Source: Volvox africanus (lineage: Eukaryota > Chlorophyta > Chlorophyceae > Chlamydomonadales > Volvocaceae). Taken from it: 64,000 bases of DNA. The notes beneath the pieces are model-generated. The model made no database searches, had not been told where the DNA came from, and saw only the letters and a program-made list of their open reading frames with translations. The stretch is taken from contig BSDZ01000080.1 in assembly GCA_030268105.1 (NCBI GenBank), positions 5,023,501 to 5,087,500 on the forward strand. Reading direction: 5' to 3'. Of this stretch, positions 47,615 through 62,600 are shown in pieces; position 1 is the first letter of the stretch; each line of letters starts with the position of its first letter. Position numbers and translations under genes: made by a program.

Positions 47615-50600
47615 GTATTCACGTTCGCCGATTGTAGTCACCAGCTTTTCCGCGCCCAGGGGGACATATTGAAGCATGCCGGCTGGCGGGCAGGCATTCC
47701 CTCCTGCCTCTCCCCACTGGCGCAAGCCATGGAGTCCGAACTGCTGCGGCGGCAGATAGAACACGAAGCTGCGCTTCGCCGTGAACGCATGAAACGGGAT
47801 CATGGTACAGGTAATCTTCGTCGCAGAGGACTACTGGCAGCTATTTGGGCTCGGAAGCAGGATGACTCTCAGCTTCCGCGTCGGCACCTGCAGCAGCAGC
47901 AGGAAGGATTGCCGCGGGGTGGGGGGAGCATGGGCAGCAATGAAGGCGGTGGAGATGGTACCACGCAGTCGCTTCGGCCCAAACAGCACCCCTGGCGAAT
48001 GAAGTGGAGCGCGATGCGGCAACGCGTGCATGATAACCTGAGCCGCAGTCCGGGGGAGAAGTCCGGGCGAGACGTGGTGATGGCACTACTGACTGCCACT
48101 AAGAAACCCCAGGTGGCAGAGGCGCTGGAGGAGTGCAGGTGGGTGCACTTGCGTTAGCTTGTAGGTGTAGATCGCTGAGTGCGGAGGTGATGGGGCAAGG
48201 CAACGAGGTTGGGCTCATGTGAGACCACTGACCGCAATGGCCCCCGTAACCGGGGTCGGAGGTCAGCGCTGCGGCGACTGGGTCTGGGTTCTGAACTTTT
48301 GCCTCTCCTGTACTCCTGTACTCCTGTACTTCGGTACACCTCTGGTACACCAGGGGCCGCCCTCAGCAAGTGCAGGCCGCTACATCCCTTGGCAGCTTCC
48401 AGCATGAGAGTCCCTGCTGCGCCGCCTCCCATGTATGCTACACTCCGTAAGCGTTTTCCCGATTGTTTCGTTCCCCGTGCTGATCTGTATTCAGGTGGCA
48501 GGAAATGGCAGTCAGCGCCTTCCCGCCCTCCGCCATGAACTTCTTCAACCAGTTGCTCGGGTGAGCCAGACCGAGCGCGCCTCAGTGCTTGGGATCTCGC
48601 CAGCACGAAGGGACACCTGTCTTGCAGAGAATGTGCCGCGCACTTAAGCAAGAGCTCCGTTGCGGCGGAGAGGCTCCTCTTGGCCAGTCTCATTGGCGTC
48701 TGCCTGGGCACATTTGAACCAAATTGGAAACGCCATAACACCTATGAAGGCAAACCTACCGGGAGATCCAAACGAAGCACGTCGCTATGGGTAGAGAACG
48801 CGAATGAGCCCAGGCTCACGTGCGGCGGCGCCAGGAGGGGGGGGAGGAAATTCCTTGCGCTTAATCCAAAATGTCACAGCGGCTTCAAGGAACAGTCTCA
48901 AACGGGAATTCTCCCCGGCGGTTAAGGCCGAACCTGCGCCCGTTCTTTCCTCAGCCCCACAGCTCTCATGACCTTCGATGAGTGGCTGCTGATGAGCTCC
49001 ATCATCAACGCCACCCTAGCCGCAAGTGGCAAAAGGAGCACCGTGGAGGTCAGCTAAGGGCGAGGGGATGAGGGAAAGCGGATGTTGGATGAGAGAGGGT
49101 TGAATTGGGTGGGGGATTAAGCACCCTATGTCTGCCCGTCTTTCTGTCTGTGCACTGGTACGTGTGTGCAGCCTCCCATCTTGCCTGGCCGCCTGACACC
49201 GGCCAAGCAAGGGCCACCTGAGAGGAAGAGTCAGAACAGGAAGAAATGGGCGACTTTTCAAAGTGGGGCCCGGCTTTTCCCCCCCACCGCTTGCAATTTG
49301 CAGCGCAGCGGTTTGGCCTTTTTACTTGTTTGGTCCGCTCGTTTTCCTCGGAAACTCGATCGCCCGTCAGGCGACTCTGGAGTTCCTCATGCCCGTGATG
49401 CCCGTGTCTGGTATCCAGCCTGGATGGCTGGCGCTGGTGCCGGACACGCCTCAGGTGTGTGGGTGAGGGTGGCGGATGTGTGTAGGGTGTTGGTGTTGGA
49501 TGTGGGGGTTGGATTGTAGTGGTTGGGAGTCCATACACACTTGCGCCACACACACACACACACACACACACATAAACACACACACACACATAAACAAGAT
49601 AAAGGTATGTTATACATATTGTATTCAACACACGCCTGCCCAACACACTCGTGTATACATTACACTCATTGCACTAATGTGTACCTCCACGGACGGTACC
49701 CTGGAGCTACTTACCGCAGCGGTCCCACTTCCCGGTCATGAATAAAAGTAAACCAGCGGTTATCGATCCCGGTCGGGGTCCCTCACCGACCAAGGCTCCA
49801 AGAACCCTGCCCCTGCCCCGCCTCATCCCGCTTTGGCGCAGGTCCGCGCCTTCGCCGCCCATATGTCCGCCTCCACCCGATTCTTTGATGACGTATTCCT
49901 TGGCTTCTACGACACCGTGACGGAGGCCATGGACGCCGCGGCATTGGCTAAGGCACCTGCACCGCGTGCGGCTGGCGAGGCGGACATGGACGGTGCTGAT
50001 GGTGCCCGCGGAGGCGATGCCGGGGGTGGAGGGGGACCATCCAGGCGGCGACCGCTAATGAGTCCTGGGCGGCTCTGGGCGGTACTGGAGTTTGCATCTG
50101 GGCCCGTCCCAGGGGTCGGTGTGGATTACGCCATCCGAATGAACTCCATGCATGTGCCGAGTACATTCTCCAAGCTGTCATCGGTGGGTTGGGATCAGAG
50201 GCCTCAGAGAATGTCACCGTCACATCTTTACGAAGGGCTCTGGGGCTCCCGGACTCTAGGGCTTTGCTCAGTTTGTCGTATGATTCGGTTTTCAAGAGTC
50301 GTTGTCGTCTAGGGTTTCGGGGGTGTAGGGGCCGTGTAAGGAGGAAGAGGATTGTAGGAGGAGCCCAGGAGGAGGAGCCCAGGACCCTAAGTCCTGCGCT
50401 GCAAGTACCCCTGGGACTCTGGTTGGGAGAAACGCATGCCTGCATCCATGTGCCCGAAGAGATGAGCCGCTGGTTACCGCGGGCGATCGGCTACTGGGCG
50501 ATGTGTCAGGGCTGCTAAGTTCTGCCAGGGCTGGTAACGTTTAAACTGGGAAATGAGCCCACTCTTTTCGTTTCATACGCGGCACTAGTAATCAACGTGT

Positions 50601-53600
50601 GGTCCTGCTGTATGGATCCAAGGACTGACGCCAAGGCCATTTTTGTGCCCGACGTCGTCCCCCCTCACCTGCCCATAATACCTGGTGAACTGCCGTATTC
50701 GCAGCCCGAGTGCAAGACCTGCTCCGGCGACTTCGTGCCGTACGTGGCATCCGGCTTCCTGTCCCTACAGGTGAGGATGGGGTGAGTGAAGGTTAGGAAA
50801 GACTTGTGGCCTACGGGTCACAAGAACGACCCGTCTCTCCGATCACTCAGTACCCCTTACTCACCGCAAGCTGCAGATTTACAGCTAGCTGTCAGCGGAT
50901 CCAGCTGCGAGTGGAGACTGCGCTGCGCTGCCTGATCGACCGACCGACCGAAGGACCGACTGATACGGTTGACTGACGCGGTATAAGCCAATACACGTAG
51001 ATTATCATGTAGAAAAGGCTACCAAAGCTGAGGGGGTTGAGGGGTCAACATGCACCTTTGGCATAAGCCGTACCGGTTCGGGGACTGGCCCTTTTTCCCG
51101 TCTTCTGGGTTGCCCAGGTGGTATTGATACGTTGGCCGGGCCAGGGATCGTCTGTCTTAAGAAATCAGGTGTCGGGGGGAGCACTTGCAAGACAGCGAAG
51201 TAAAAATTCAGCTTTTGCTCGCATCCAACAACCTTTCTCGCGGTACCGCTTCGCCACCAGCAGCAAGCTGATAGTCTACATCATTACGGTTCCTATCGCT
51301 CCTCTTTCTGCGTCTATTCATGGCCTTGGCGGACCTACCTCGGGTGATGCCAGCCGCCTCCGAACTTTACGGTTAATCCGGTTAATCCGGTTTCCGGTTT
51401 CTTAGCAACAACACCAGGATTTGCTTACTTCCCCTCTGCACTCCACCCCGCTAATGTAGGCCGCCGTCAGCGGTTACGTGTTGGGTTCGGATTGGCAGGG
51501 TAACGTGACCCGGCAGTGGGACAGCAACCTGCCCCCTTTGTCGGAGGCGACCGCGTGGCTGAATAACCCTGGTGGTCACGCAGCTAATGGGTCCTCGTCG
51601 CAAGCCGACGGTTTCGGAGCTGCAGCTGACGTTCCGGGGGATCTGTACGGCATATGGTTAACGCCGTTGCCTGACATGGGACACGAGGTGCGTGCCGTAA
51701 TGCGATCAGGGGATCTGGGGGAGGGCCAACCGGATAGCGAAGGCGTGTTTGGAACGAGCAAGGCGTCCAGCAATTTATAAAGTTGTAGGAGGAGATATAG
51801 GAAAGCAATCCCAACAACGATGGATTAATGATAATCATGATAATGATAATGATATTGATTATAATAATGATTATAAAAATGATATTGATTATAACAATGA
51901 TATAGTTGTGCAGATAGAACAGACAAGGGCGTAAGGAAAGCTGGTACCGTGACTGATCGAACAATGTTCGCCGCGACCTGGAGGGACGCAGTGTGCAGTG
52001 GGAGTATGGGGCCACCAATGAATGTGTACATGGGTGTTTACCAATCCCGAGTTTTCTCTTCCTCTCTTCCTCTCTTCCTCTCTTCCTCTCTTCCTCTCTT
52101 CCTCTCTTCCTCTCTTCCCCTCTTCCCCTCTTTCCCTCCGCGACTTGGGAGGCTGTAGCCATTTCTGTAGCTTCCTCCTGATGGTTCGGTTGGGGCTGGG
52201 GATGTGTGTCCGGGCCGCAGGTCAACGCATTCTACGAGTACGGCGCCCCGCTGTTGGGCATCCTGACCACATGCAGCTTCGCCCTGCCACTGGCGCTAAT
52301 GGTCAGGTGAGGGATCCTGAGGGTTTCTGCGGCACCATCTTCTCAGGGTTTGTGAGAGGTCATGTCTTCGTGGGTAGCTGATCACCATGCAGTGGTATTA
52401 CATATGTCCACCCGACCTGTCGACCGGACTCAAGGTCAGGGCGAACCCCCCCCCCCGCCCCGTCTTCTTCGCTCATTCGTTCCCGCGCCGCAGAAGCATG
52501 ACATCTCAGCGGCAGTCCGGTCTGCAGCACTTGCTGAAGTCGTTGGGGCTGTCGCAGTGGGATTGGCAGCTGGCTTGGATGATGGCAGGGCTGCCGCTGA
52601 TGGGCGCAAGCTTCGCCGTGGTGAGACCTGGAGAGGAGGGGGCGGGAGGGGGGGGTCTGGTGGATCGATTGATCTGTGGCGAGGGCGATGTCGCGCTATC
52701 CTTATATTGTCCCTTCTGAGGACGTGCACAGGGATGTGCGGCTTTCAGCTGCTCTCTGCAATATGTGTAGGTCCTGCGTGGGCGGTTGTTTGGGGTTGCT
52801 AGTTTGGTTGTTTGGTCGTTTGGTTGTTTGACAGATTCTCAAGAGAAGGGAGGTGAGTGTATACTCTTGCTTCCATAAATTTACCTGAGCCAAGGAGTAA
52901 TTGATAAAGATTTCATTGAAGCCGGAGCCGAACCGTTCAGTTCCAGACCCGTTCACGTTTCCAGCCTGTTCACGTACCCATCGCTACCCATCAGCGTTCC
53001 TCCGCCACCTCTTCATTCCCCTCTCAAGTGCGCGGCGGCCCTGGTTGCCTTTCCAGATTGTTTGGATATAATTGCCGTACCATGATCTCCACGTCAATAA
53101 GGGCTCCTCCGTTCCTTTTGCTGGACTGACGGCGCCTGACGGTCTGAGTCCCGGCCCTGTACCCTCTTTCCTGCTGGACCTCCCCCGCAGGAAGGCCTAC
53201 TCGCGGGCAGCACCTACCTGCGTCTGGTGGAGCCGGGGCTATTGGCGACAGCCATGGGGGCGGCGGCGCTCGCGGCGGCGGGGTGGGCGGTGTTGCTGGG
53301 CTGCTGTTTCCGGGACGCGAAGGTGGCGGCCGCAGGTGGGTGCGGTTGCACTGCTATCCTCTGAGGCGTGTGGTGAGGAGTTCTGCTCGCTGCGAGACGC
53401 AGATTGTGTAGTTTGTGAAACACGCATCGCAGTAGAACTGATAAATTAAGTAGGGGGTGATGTTGGCTCAAAGCGAACTGTATAACAGATTTTGCGTTGC
53501 TGATGGTGGTGGCGGCGGTGGTGGTGCTACCGCGACAGCTAATCGGTTGCAAAATACTACTACTGCTATCGACATTTTACGGCCGGCCCCAACCCTCCAC

Positions 53601-56600
53601 GCCGCCTCTCCACAGGCAGCTTCGTGGTCACGATTGCGTCGGGGCTGCCTTTCTTGGCGTTATACAGTGCAGGTGAGGTGGGGTGGGGTTTGGGTTGGGG
53701 TGGGGTTGGGTTTGGGTTGGGTTTGGGTTGGGTTGGGTTGGGTTGGGGTTTGGGGTGGGGAAAAAGGGGTTGAACAAAGTGGTGGACTTCCAGCCAAGGA
53801 GCCCCGTTCCCATGGACACCTGGGAAGTAGGGGGTTCGTCGTAAGCATTCATGCATGTGTGTATTGGGGGGAGGGGCATCATGCTTAGGTCAACACGTGA
53901 CCCATCCCTCACTATATACACCTACCTGCTAAGTTCGCTGAGTACATCATTACGTAAGGAGAGGTGCGAGGGGTCCATTCTTCCGAGATTGCTTTAGCCG
54001 CTGCTGACATCAGGCTGGGGAAGCCTCCAGCGCCATCCCGACCTCTGTGTGCCGTAAGGGGGATTTATGGAGTCGGAGAACGGGCGGGGACCATGTTTCG
54101 ATGTGGGCAGCGGGAGGGGATCATTAGGGATCTAGAATGGAGAACGGTGGAAAGCAGTTGCGTTGTAACTAATAACGTGTTGTCTGTTAGCCGGTGCGTT
54201 GGGGCATATTAGCCGGTGCGTTGGGGCATATGGTCTAGGTTTATAGTCAGTATACACTGCAGGAGATCCACCACTCTCCCCCTTTTGAAGGAGTGGTTCC
54301 CAACTGCCTTTTGAGGTTCCTGATATCTCCCATTCTCGCATTCACGCGCATATCATGCAGTCACCCGCCCACACGTCCCTTACCTCTCTCCTCACTGCCG
54401 GCTGGTCCTTTCCCTTTTCCACCCCGTGCATTATCCTCTCCCCTGCAGCTCCCACGCAACTACTCGCAGTCAAGCGGCTTTGTTGCCTGTTTTGGCCCTT
54501 CGCGATATCTGTGCTGCTGCAGCGCATGGCGGCGGGACACCAGCTACGTCGGTATGGCGTCGATCGGCAGGTCTCTGCCGTACCCGGACTTGATTGGGTC
54601 TCAGCGACTCAGGGGCCCCTTTCCACGGCGGAGCTCTTGGGCTTCATGCTATTGGATGCCGTGCTATATCTCGTGGCGGCTGCGGTGCTGGCGGCCCGAC
54701 GGAACATGTTCGGCGGTGCTGGCGTCTGGGGCATCAGCGGCGGCAGGGGTGATGGCAAGAAGGCAGGCAGCCGCGGGGATCGTACGGCAGCTTTGGAGCT
54801 GAGTGGCGTGACGCATCGTTACCTAGGGAACGAGCGCCGGGCGTTGGAAGACGTCAGCCTCAGCGTTGCCGCGGGTGAGGTCATGGGCAAACTGCGTCCT
54901 TGTTAGCGAGTGCGCTTTGAACTTAGTTATGCGTGTGTGGTAAGAGAGTGTGTTAAAACTTTAAAGAGTGTGTTAACAAGAGGGAGAGTGTGTTTCTAGA
55001 AAGCCAACACGATTCTATATTTCCATAAATTCCCTCAATAAAGATGTGATTTCGCCTGACGGCTAATTGAATTTCGTTATTATATATGTTATTATAAATG
55101 TTTTTTGAGTAATTTTTAAAAAGCTTTCTTTAGGATTTTCTTAAGCCATCTTCAGCGCGTACACTCTGCATGCACACGTGCGTATCTTCGGAATGAAGAG
55201 ATCGACCCACGGGTTCGTGGGCGGCATTGGACGAGACGCGGCTGCCTTCTTATTGAAGGCAGATACTACAACCTGCATGCAGGAAATCCTGTGCACACAA
55301 GTACGGCATACACAGGTCGTCACATGTAGGTTATTCCGGCACATGGTGTGTCCCCCGGGCCCCCCTCCCAGGTGAGGCACTGGCACTGCTGGGTTGCAAC
55401 GCAGCGGGGAAGAGCACCCTGATGGCAGTCAGCTGCGGCAAGGTGGCGCCCAATGGGGGCGGCACAGTACACGTGGCTGGTTGTGCTATGTACGACGGTG
55501 GCAGTTCCGATGGCGGGAGTGTATACCGGCACATCGGCTACTGCCCCCAAGGCGATGTGTTGGTGAGACGTGTGGTGTGGGTTAAGGGGCGAGTGTGGAC
55601 CCTGAAAGCACGTCAAGTTGAGTTTTGGGAATCAGAATTCAAAGAGGGTTTGGAGAACAGATATGGCTACTTGAAACGATGAACGCAGGTTAGGTCCTAA
55701 GCTCAGTGATCTTCTCGCCCACCGCTGTCTGTCATCATCTTCTTGCTGCGGCGGGAAGATCATGTCCACCCGGCCATGATGCGTGTGTCTGCTAGGAGTA
55801 GGGGGCCGCAGTCTGCCTTGATGAAGGTTACAATCTCCCATTCCCATTCCCAGCCTGCTTTGTATCATGTTGTCGTTTCCCGTCTTGTCCACCCAGTTGC
55901 CCGATCTGACGGCCCTGGAGCACTTGTACCTGGCGCTAGTGCTGCGCGGCGGCAAGACGCGGGCTCGCTGGGGTCTTCCCGGCTCGCGGGGCCGTAGGCA
56001 GCTGGCAGAAGCGGCGGCGAAGCTGGCAAGGCTGGTATCGTTACCCGAAGATATGTTGCAGGTTCGTGCTCCGTGTTTTGGAGAAGGCGATCACTTGTGT
56101 TGCTTAGGCACCTAGCCGACGGTAATGGAGCTCTGTATTCTAAAACTCCTTCCCCACTGCTCCTTTCCACAGCTCCTGGTCTCTCAGCTGTCGGGGGGCT
56201 CTAGACGGAAGCTGCAGCTGGCTATAGCCATGGCGGGGGAGCCCCCGCTGCTACTGCTGGATGAGATCACGGCAGGGGTAGATGCGGAGAGCAGCCAGGT
56301 GCGGGTTGAACACGGTGAAGTGCGTGGGACTGGGAGGTGGAGCGCGTGACTGGATGAGCGGTAGTGGTAGCGGCTGCGGCTAGCACGTTGTGGGGAAATC
56401 TGATGATGTCGGGTTTATCATGTGCTTATGTGCTTTTTGGGGTTTTCTTTCACGCCGCCACGGCGTGACTACCCATGGAACTCTTACTGGCGTCCACAAT
56501 GACCGTCTTGGCCGCACACGGGATCGCGCGAGCAGGAAGGTCGATGTGGGTCTCAACAAACAAATACTGGCACGCCCTAAGTGTGTATTTGGCGCAACCG

Positions 56601-59600
56601 GAATCTGCAGTCAGCGACCCTAACTGAACATACGCATATTACACATATTTGAACTACACATACTACACGTACTACACATACTACACATACTACACGTACT
56701 ACACGTACTACACGTACTACACATACTACACATACTACACAAACTACACATATTTGAACTTTCCCGCTGGGCCCACCTCCCGCCCCTTACCCCTCAGGCC
56801 ATCTGGGAGGCCCTTTTGGCAGCCAAGCAGGGGCCCTGGGGCACAGCAATTCACGAGGCGTCCCGAAGAAAAGGTGAGGTCGGCTCGGCGGCGGAGAAGG
56901 AGTTTGGTGACCGATCCATGGGTCGCGGTGCAGCTCTGCTTTTCATAAGCCATCATCTGGCGGAGGTGGAGACACTGGCGGACTGGCTGGCAGTGATGGA
57001 TGGGGTAAGTAAAGGAGGTGGGAGTGGAAAGAAGATCATTACACGACATCGTGTATGCCTCATGAAAGACAATCTATAAGAAACTGAATGAACGAATTAC
57101 TGGCTGAACATATCCATGTGGCAAACCGCCGTAACCCACTGCGAGCGCAACATCGGGAATGTTGTCCTTCATACGCCATGCCATGTTGCCATTCCGGCAG
57201 CCTTCACTCCTCTTTCGGTCTCTTCTGTGGTTTGTGGTTCGGTCAATACGTTACCCATTTTTTGCATTCACAATGGGGTATAGAATTCCCATTCCTCCTC
57301 TGCTTCCATCACTACCTGGTAACTTCCCCGCCGCTGGCGTCGCTGGTGCAGGGCCGTTTACAATCCCTGACTTCTGCCTCCGAGCTGCGCGCGCTCCTGC
57401 GGGAGGGTGGCCAACGTGTGCTTCGGATCACCACCCGCCCGGCGCCGCCGCCACCCGCCCACGCTGCTGCTGCTCCAAACCCAACCGGCGACCCCCTCCA
57501 GCATTGCCTTCCGAATGCCGCCACCCTATGCCCCACGTTCACCAGATCCCAGCTGTTGGATCTAGTCGTACAACATCTCGGATCCAATACGGTGCGTTTG
57601 TTGTATAGCAATTTGACATTCACAGCTTTGTTTATGGGCTCCTCAGCTCCGATGATGACGGAGGCGGGGGCAGCGCCGACAGCCAAAGGCGGTAACAGGA
57701 CTACCACTGCTGACCGGTCCCCAGCTCCCTTGGTATCACTTCTGCGAGGTCTGTCGTCGCAGCCGCCGAACGAGGTTAGCACCAACGACGATGATGGGGC
57801 ATTGCTCAACGCCGCAGCTGCCATGACCACTGCAGGAGTCGGCGCCGCCCAGATGGACTCGGGTGCCTGGAGCCCCGGCGGAAGTAGCCTTTGGGAGTCC
57901 CAGCCGCTCGTTGTGGTGCGATGCGGTGTGGGCGCCCCTACCTTGGAGGATGTGTTGCTGCTAGGCTTTCATGGACTCGCATCGGGGGCCATGGGACACA
58001 GCTGGGGATTGCGTGATCAGAAGCAAATGCAGTTAGGAACCCAGGAGGTGAGTATGAAGGGCGGCGCGGCAAGTGTACCGGCGGCCCCGGCCTCCGGCTC
58101 TGAAACCACTTCCGCAGCCGCCACTGCATCACAGCATCTTCGCTTAGATGGAGGTGACGACGGCTCTAAGCTCTCCGTCTTAAGCGGCGCCGCGGTCACC
58201 ACCATCTCCCAGGTCGCCAGCGCAAGCCTCCATGACTCCGGCGACGCTCATACAGGTCCAGTGCCGGAGGGACATCCGCAGTTGAACTGGGGACTCCGAC
58301 CAGCCATTGCCATGGCTTCCGCTGGCGGCTGCGGCGCTCTGCTCGGCAACCTTGTCGCCTCGCTGCCCCCTTTGCTGACCAAGCACCGGCTAATTTGGCT
58401 CCGAGACCGCTCCTCGAGTGCCCGTCTGCTGTTGTTGCCCGTGCTGGTGGTGGGCTTGGCCATTTTGGCCCTCAGCGTTCGGCCCTCGAGCACTGGACCG
58501 CCCGCGCCGCTTCACCTTGCATGGCTGGGACATGGCCAGCCGACGCCAGTGGCAGGCCTACCGCCAGCCTGGCGGCACGCGGCCGCCGCCGCCGCCGCTG
58601 CCGCTACTGGCGGTCTGGAGGATCAAGCCATTAGTCGTGGTGCTATTGAGACATCGGTGGCGGCGGCGAACGTTTCAACAGCGCCCGAGGCGGCCTTGAA
58701 GGAGCTGGGGCTTGTGCCACTGCGGGCTGAGTGGATGCGGGCTGCCGGATTGCCGGTGGACCCGGACAGGGACCCGAGCAGCTTCGATACCAGCTCCTGG
58801 TTCGTGAGCCGAGGCAAGGTGCCCGCAGCGGATAAAGAGGTGGAGGGGAGCTCAATGGCAGACGAGCCGTCGGCGCCCCTGCAGGCTGCATTTGTGCTTA
58901 ACGACATAGTCACGGCGCGGCTGAATCGCACGGCATGGGCGTCATTAGGGTTCTTGATTGAAGTGCTGCTGGCGCCGTCAGAGTACGAGCAATTAGGAGT
59001 GGCGGATGTTCCCGCTCTTCGGAAAGCTTTATCTGTGAGTTCCGGATTCAGCCTGATGGAGCAGTTACGGACATGAAGAGATCGCGCCCACGTCATAGTT
59101 TGTAGAAGGGTTGGGGCCGGATCAAGAGCGGCGTACTGGTGACGGACAGGGCTGCGTATGTCTGTGTGTCTGTGTGTCTGTGTGTGTGTCTGTGTGTCTG
59201 TGTGCCTGTGTGTCTGTGCGTCTGTGTGTCTTTGTGTGTCTGTGTGTGTGTCTGTGTGTCTGTGTGTGTGTCTGTGTGTCTGTGTGCCTGTGTGTCTGTG
59301 CGTCTTTGTGTGTCTGTGTGTCTGTGTGTGTCTGTGTGTCTGTGTCGCAGTGCCGGGATCAGAGCTTAGGCTTGGTATTGGTGGTCCGCATGATCTCGGA
59401 TGAGATTGCAAACACCTTTCATGTCATCATGGGGTTATCCTGATGCTCCTGGATCCTTGCTTAAAACCGATGTCCCCGACCCTGACCTCGTCGCTGTCGC
59501 CATTTGCTTTCATGCCAACTTAAGCAGGAAGTGAGAAATGAGGACGGAGCAATGTGGAAAATGCTGGATTTTCTGTACGACAGAATTCTACTGCACGAGG

Positions 59601-62600
59601 TACGGTACACGTTCAACTGTGCATGGTACTCACGATACACGGTACGGGCATATCCACGAGTAGGCCGGTTCGGCCCTTCGTGCCATATCGGTTGTCGTTT
59701 GATGTCGTTGTTCGCACAGATTGCATGATTGTGGTGTGGTGTGGTGGATAGGGGAAGGGCCCTGGCACGGGGCCCGGGGTGCGGGTAAGGCCCAGAGATG
59801 CAGTGAGAGATGCTTCCGATTCGTGAAGTCAGCATACCGGCACCCCGCGGCGACACTGCAGTGAAGCCTTGCAAGGTACCAGAAGAGGTCCTGATACATC
59901 ACCTCGCGCATCTGCCGCACCTGCGGCAGCTCGTCAGTACACACCTCCAAATTCCTCATGGTTCTTGTTCCCCATGTGATGGAGCCGTACACTGTATGGA
60001 TTAAGAGTATGACTTCCTCTTGAGCACTTTCCCGCTCGCTCCCGTGTTCCTTGCCCTACAATATACGTGCAGCGGTGCCCTCTATAAGCGCCATCCCGGT
60101 CCCTGATGGAGGTGCGCTGCCCTGATCGCCCGCCCACAGGTCATATCTCTGGTCCGCTACATCTCGGGAAGCGCCACCAAGCGTGGAGGTATCACGTCAA
60201 ACGTCAGCAGCGCCTTCTCAGTGTTGCAAGGGCCTATGGGATCAGCCCAGAGGTCCTTGGCGGCCGCTGACGGTGCCATCACGTCCGCCGAATCTGCCGC
60301 CTCCACCGCCGCTGATGGAGGGAAAGCCGAAAGTACGAGCCTCAGCGGTGGAGGCGGCTTCTTTTCGTTCTTCCATTTGGCTGAAATGGTGGATATTTGC
60401 AAGCTTAAGGTTCCGAATACGAAGAAGGATGAAGCGCTGTTGCGGAGCGGCGGTGGGCGGGCGATGTTGATGAGGTGAGCTGGCCCGGAAGAGGGGAGGG
60501 ATGGCGCAGACGGAGTGGGAGGCGGTAGAGTCCAGGGCTGTATCGGGGTATTGGGGTATCGGGGTATATATGTCGAAGGGTATTGACAGTTACCGGTCGG
60601 TGCATTATCGGTTTTGGTGCGTGGTTGGAGCGATGGCGTATGGGCAGTGTGGTATGGGGCCACCTAGCGTTCGGACCCCACATCCCGACGGCTCCCCGAC
60701 GGTCCTCGCCTTGTTAAAGAGTTCGCGCCTGGGCTACTGCAACTGATCTCTCTCTCCCTTCACCGTTTCTTCCCCTCTACCGTGCTTACTTCTACGAAAA
60801 TGAAACACAGAAATCTTATTCTTATTCTTCAGCACCCTCACAAGGCCCCCCCACGAGCTGTCCTCTTCACGTTAGCCCCGCCTCCACCCCTACCCCCAAC
60901 TCCCCTTAGCTACCGGCCATCCCTCAATGTCAGCTTTTACCTCCTAGCGGGTCTGCTGCCCTCCGAGCCACGCTTTTGTCCCCTAGCCCGGCACCTGGTG
61001 GAGCACTCAGATATCATTGCACAGGTGCGGGATAGATTGCTGGCGGGGTGTACGGTGTAGGGGCGGCGTGGTCAGTGGGGATAATGGCAGATGGCAAGAG
61101 ATGACGATGAGTGTGGGAAGATGATGAGTGTGGGTGGTGAGGACAGGGGCGGGTAGTGGCACCGGGCACCTCAACGAGCAACTTCCCAGCCAAGGGGGCT
61201 TAGATCTTGACGCGTCATTTAGGGCAACTTCCCAACCCCTATCGTGCCCTCATCCGTCCCTCTCCGTGCTTTTTTTCTTTTCCGCCTCTACAGACGGCTC
61301 AGCGCTACAAGGCACGTCGCAAGCTGCCCGCCCTGAACTTCATGTGGAACATCTCTAGCCCTCACGGCCTCCCCGCCACTCTCAACCACCTGTATAACAC
61401 GCTGCTGCATCTGCGGATGAATCCACGATCCTCCCAAAACACATCCAAATCCACAAGTCATGACAATAAGCCGCGTAGCGGCGGCATCAACATCAGCAGC
61501 CTAAAACGCATCCTGGAAGGTCGCGGAACGGAGAGTACATGGTACGCGCAGCGCGTGTACGGCGATACCGCCATCCGCGTGCGCAGCCACCCGCTACCTG
61601 CACGCGGTACCACGGCATCGTTAGCCGGGTTGCTGGAACACCTCCTGCTGGCTATTGTGGTGGCTATGCCGCTCAGCTACACAACAGGTGGGGAGGGGAG
61701 GCTCGTATGGGTGCGCGAGGGTATGGCGAAAGATGCCACAAATTGGCTGGAAAGGGCTGGAGAGGAAAGATGTGTAGTTCAAGTTTTCCAGTGCGCGAAA
61801 GCCTTTAATCACGTTCTGGGAGAACTCCTCTACTGCACCACACTTACCAAGACGGAGCTAGGTTGCAATCAAATTCCTCATCTCAGCGATTACCGCGCAG
61901 CTTATTGACCAAGCTGTATAAGGCAGGATTAGGTATGCCCCCGGATTCTACTTCTTACATAATGTCACCGAGATCTGCTGTGGCAGTTCTGGGTCATTCA
62001 TTACCTTGGGGGGGATGTGAGGGAGCTCTAACCGGATGCGTGGTTTTAGGCGCTGCAAATCCCGCTGAATCAATCTCATCATGGCCCTCTTCTTCTTCCG
62101 GTACAGGCAGCTTTGTGGTCCGAGCTGCCTCAGAGGCTGCGTCGGGGGCCAAGCAGCAGCAGCTGGCGGCGAGGAGGGTCGGTCCCCTGTCCTATTGGTG
62201 CGGCGTTTGGGTTTCATATCGGGGTGTGGGGCAGCCGGGAGCTGAGCATCCAAATACACGGCGTCGAGCCACAAGGCCAAGGAGCTTAACGTTCTTTGCT
62301 AGGGTTTACACTCTCCTTTACCTCTTGGCATCCCAACATTTACATGCCGTAACTGCCGCATACATGTCCAACAACCTTCGGGTCCCAATGGCTGGTACAT
62401 TGCAGCTCTGGGCTTCAGCTTCCCTATTCATCGTTTCGCCTCCCCTCCGACCTCCCCTCCCCTTCCCTCCGCCCTCCCCTCCGACCTCCCCTCCCCTCCC
62501 CTCCCCTCCCCTCCCCGTCCCGTCCCGTCCCGTCCCGTCCCGTCCTGTCCTGTCCCTTCTCATCCCTTCTCATTCCTTCTCATTCCTTTCCGTCCCCTCC

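Noticed and set aside
56649..56948. A (YYT)n protein
   Set aside because: Translation of the ACATACTAC minisatellite running into a true exon.
58623..59443. Cys/Val-rich and His/Thr-rich frames on both strands
   Set aside because: They are translations of the TGTGTGTC minisatellite and the antisense of the ABC linker exon.
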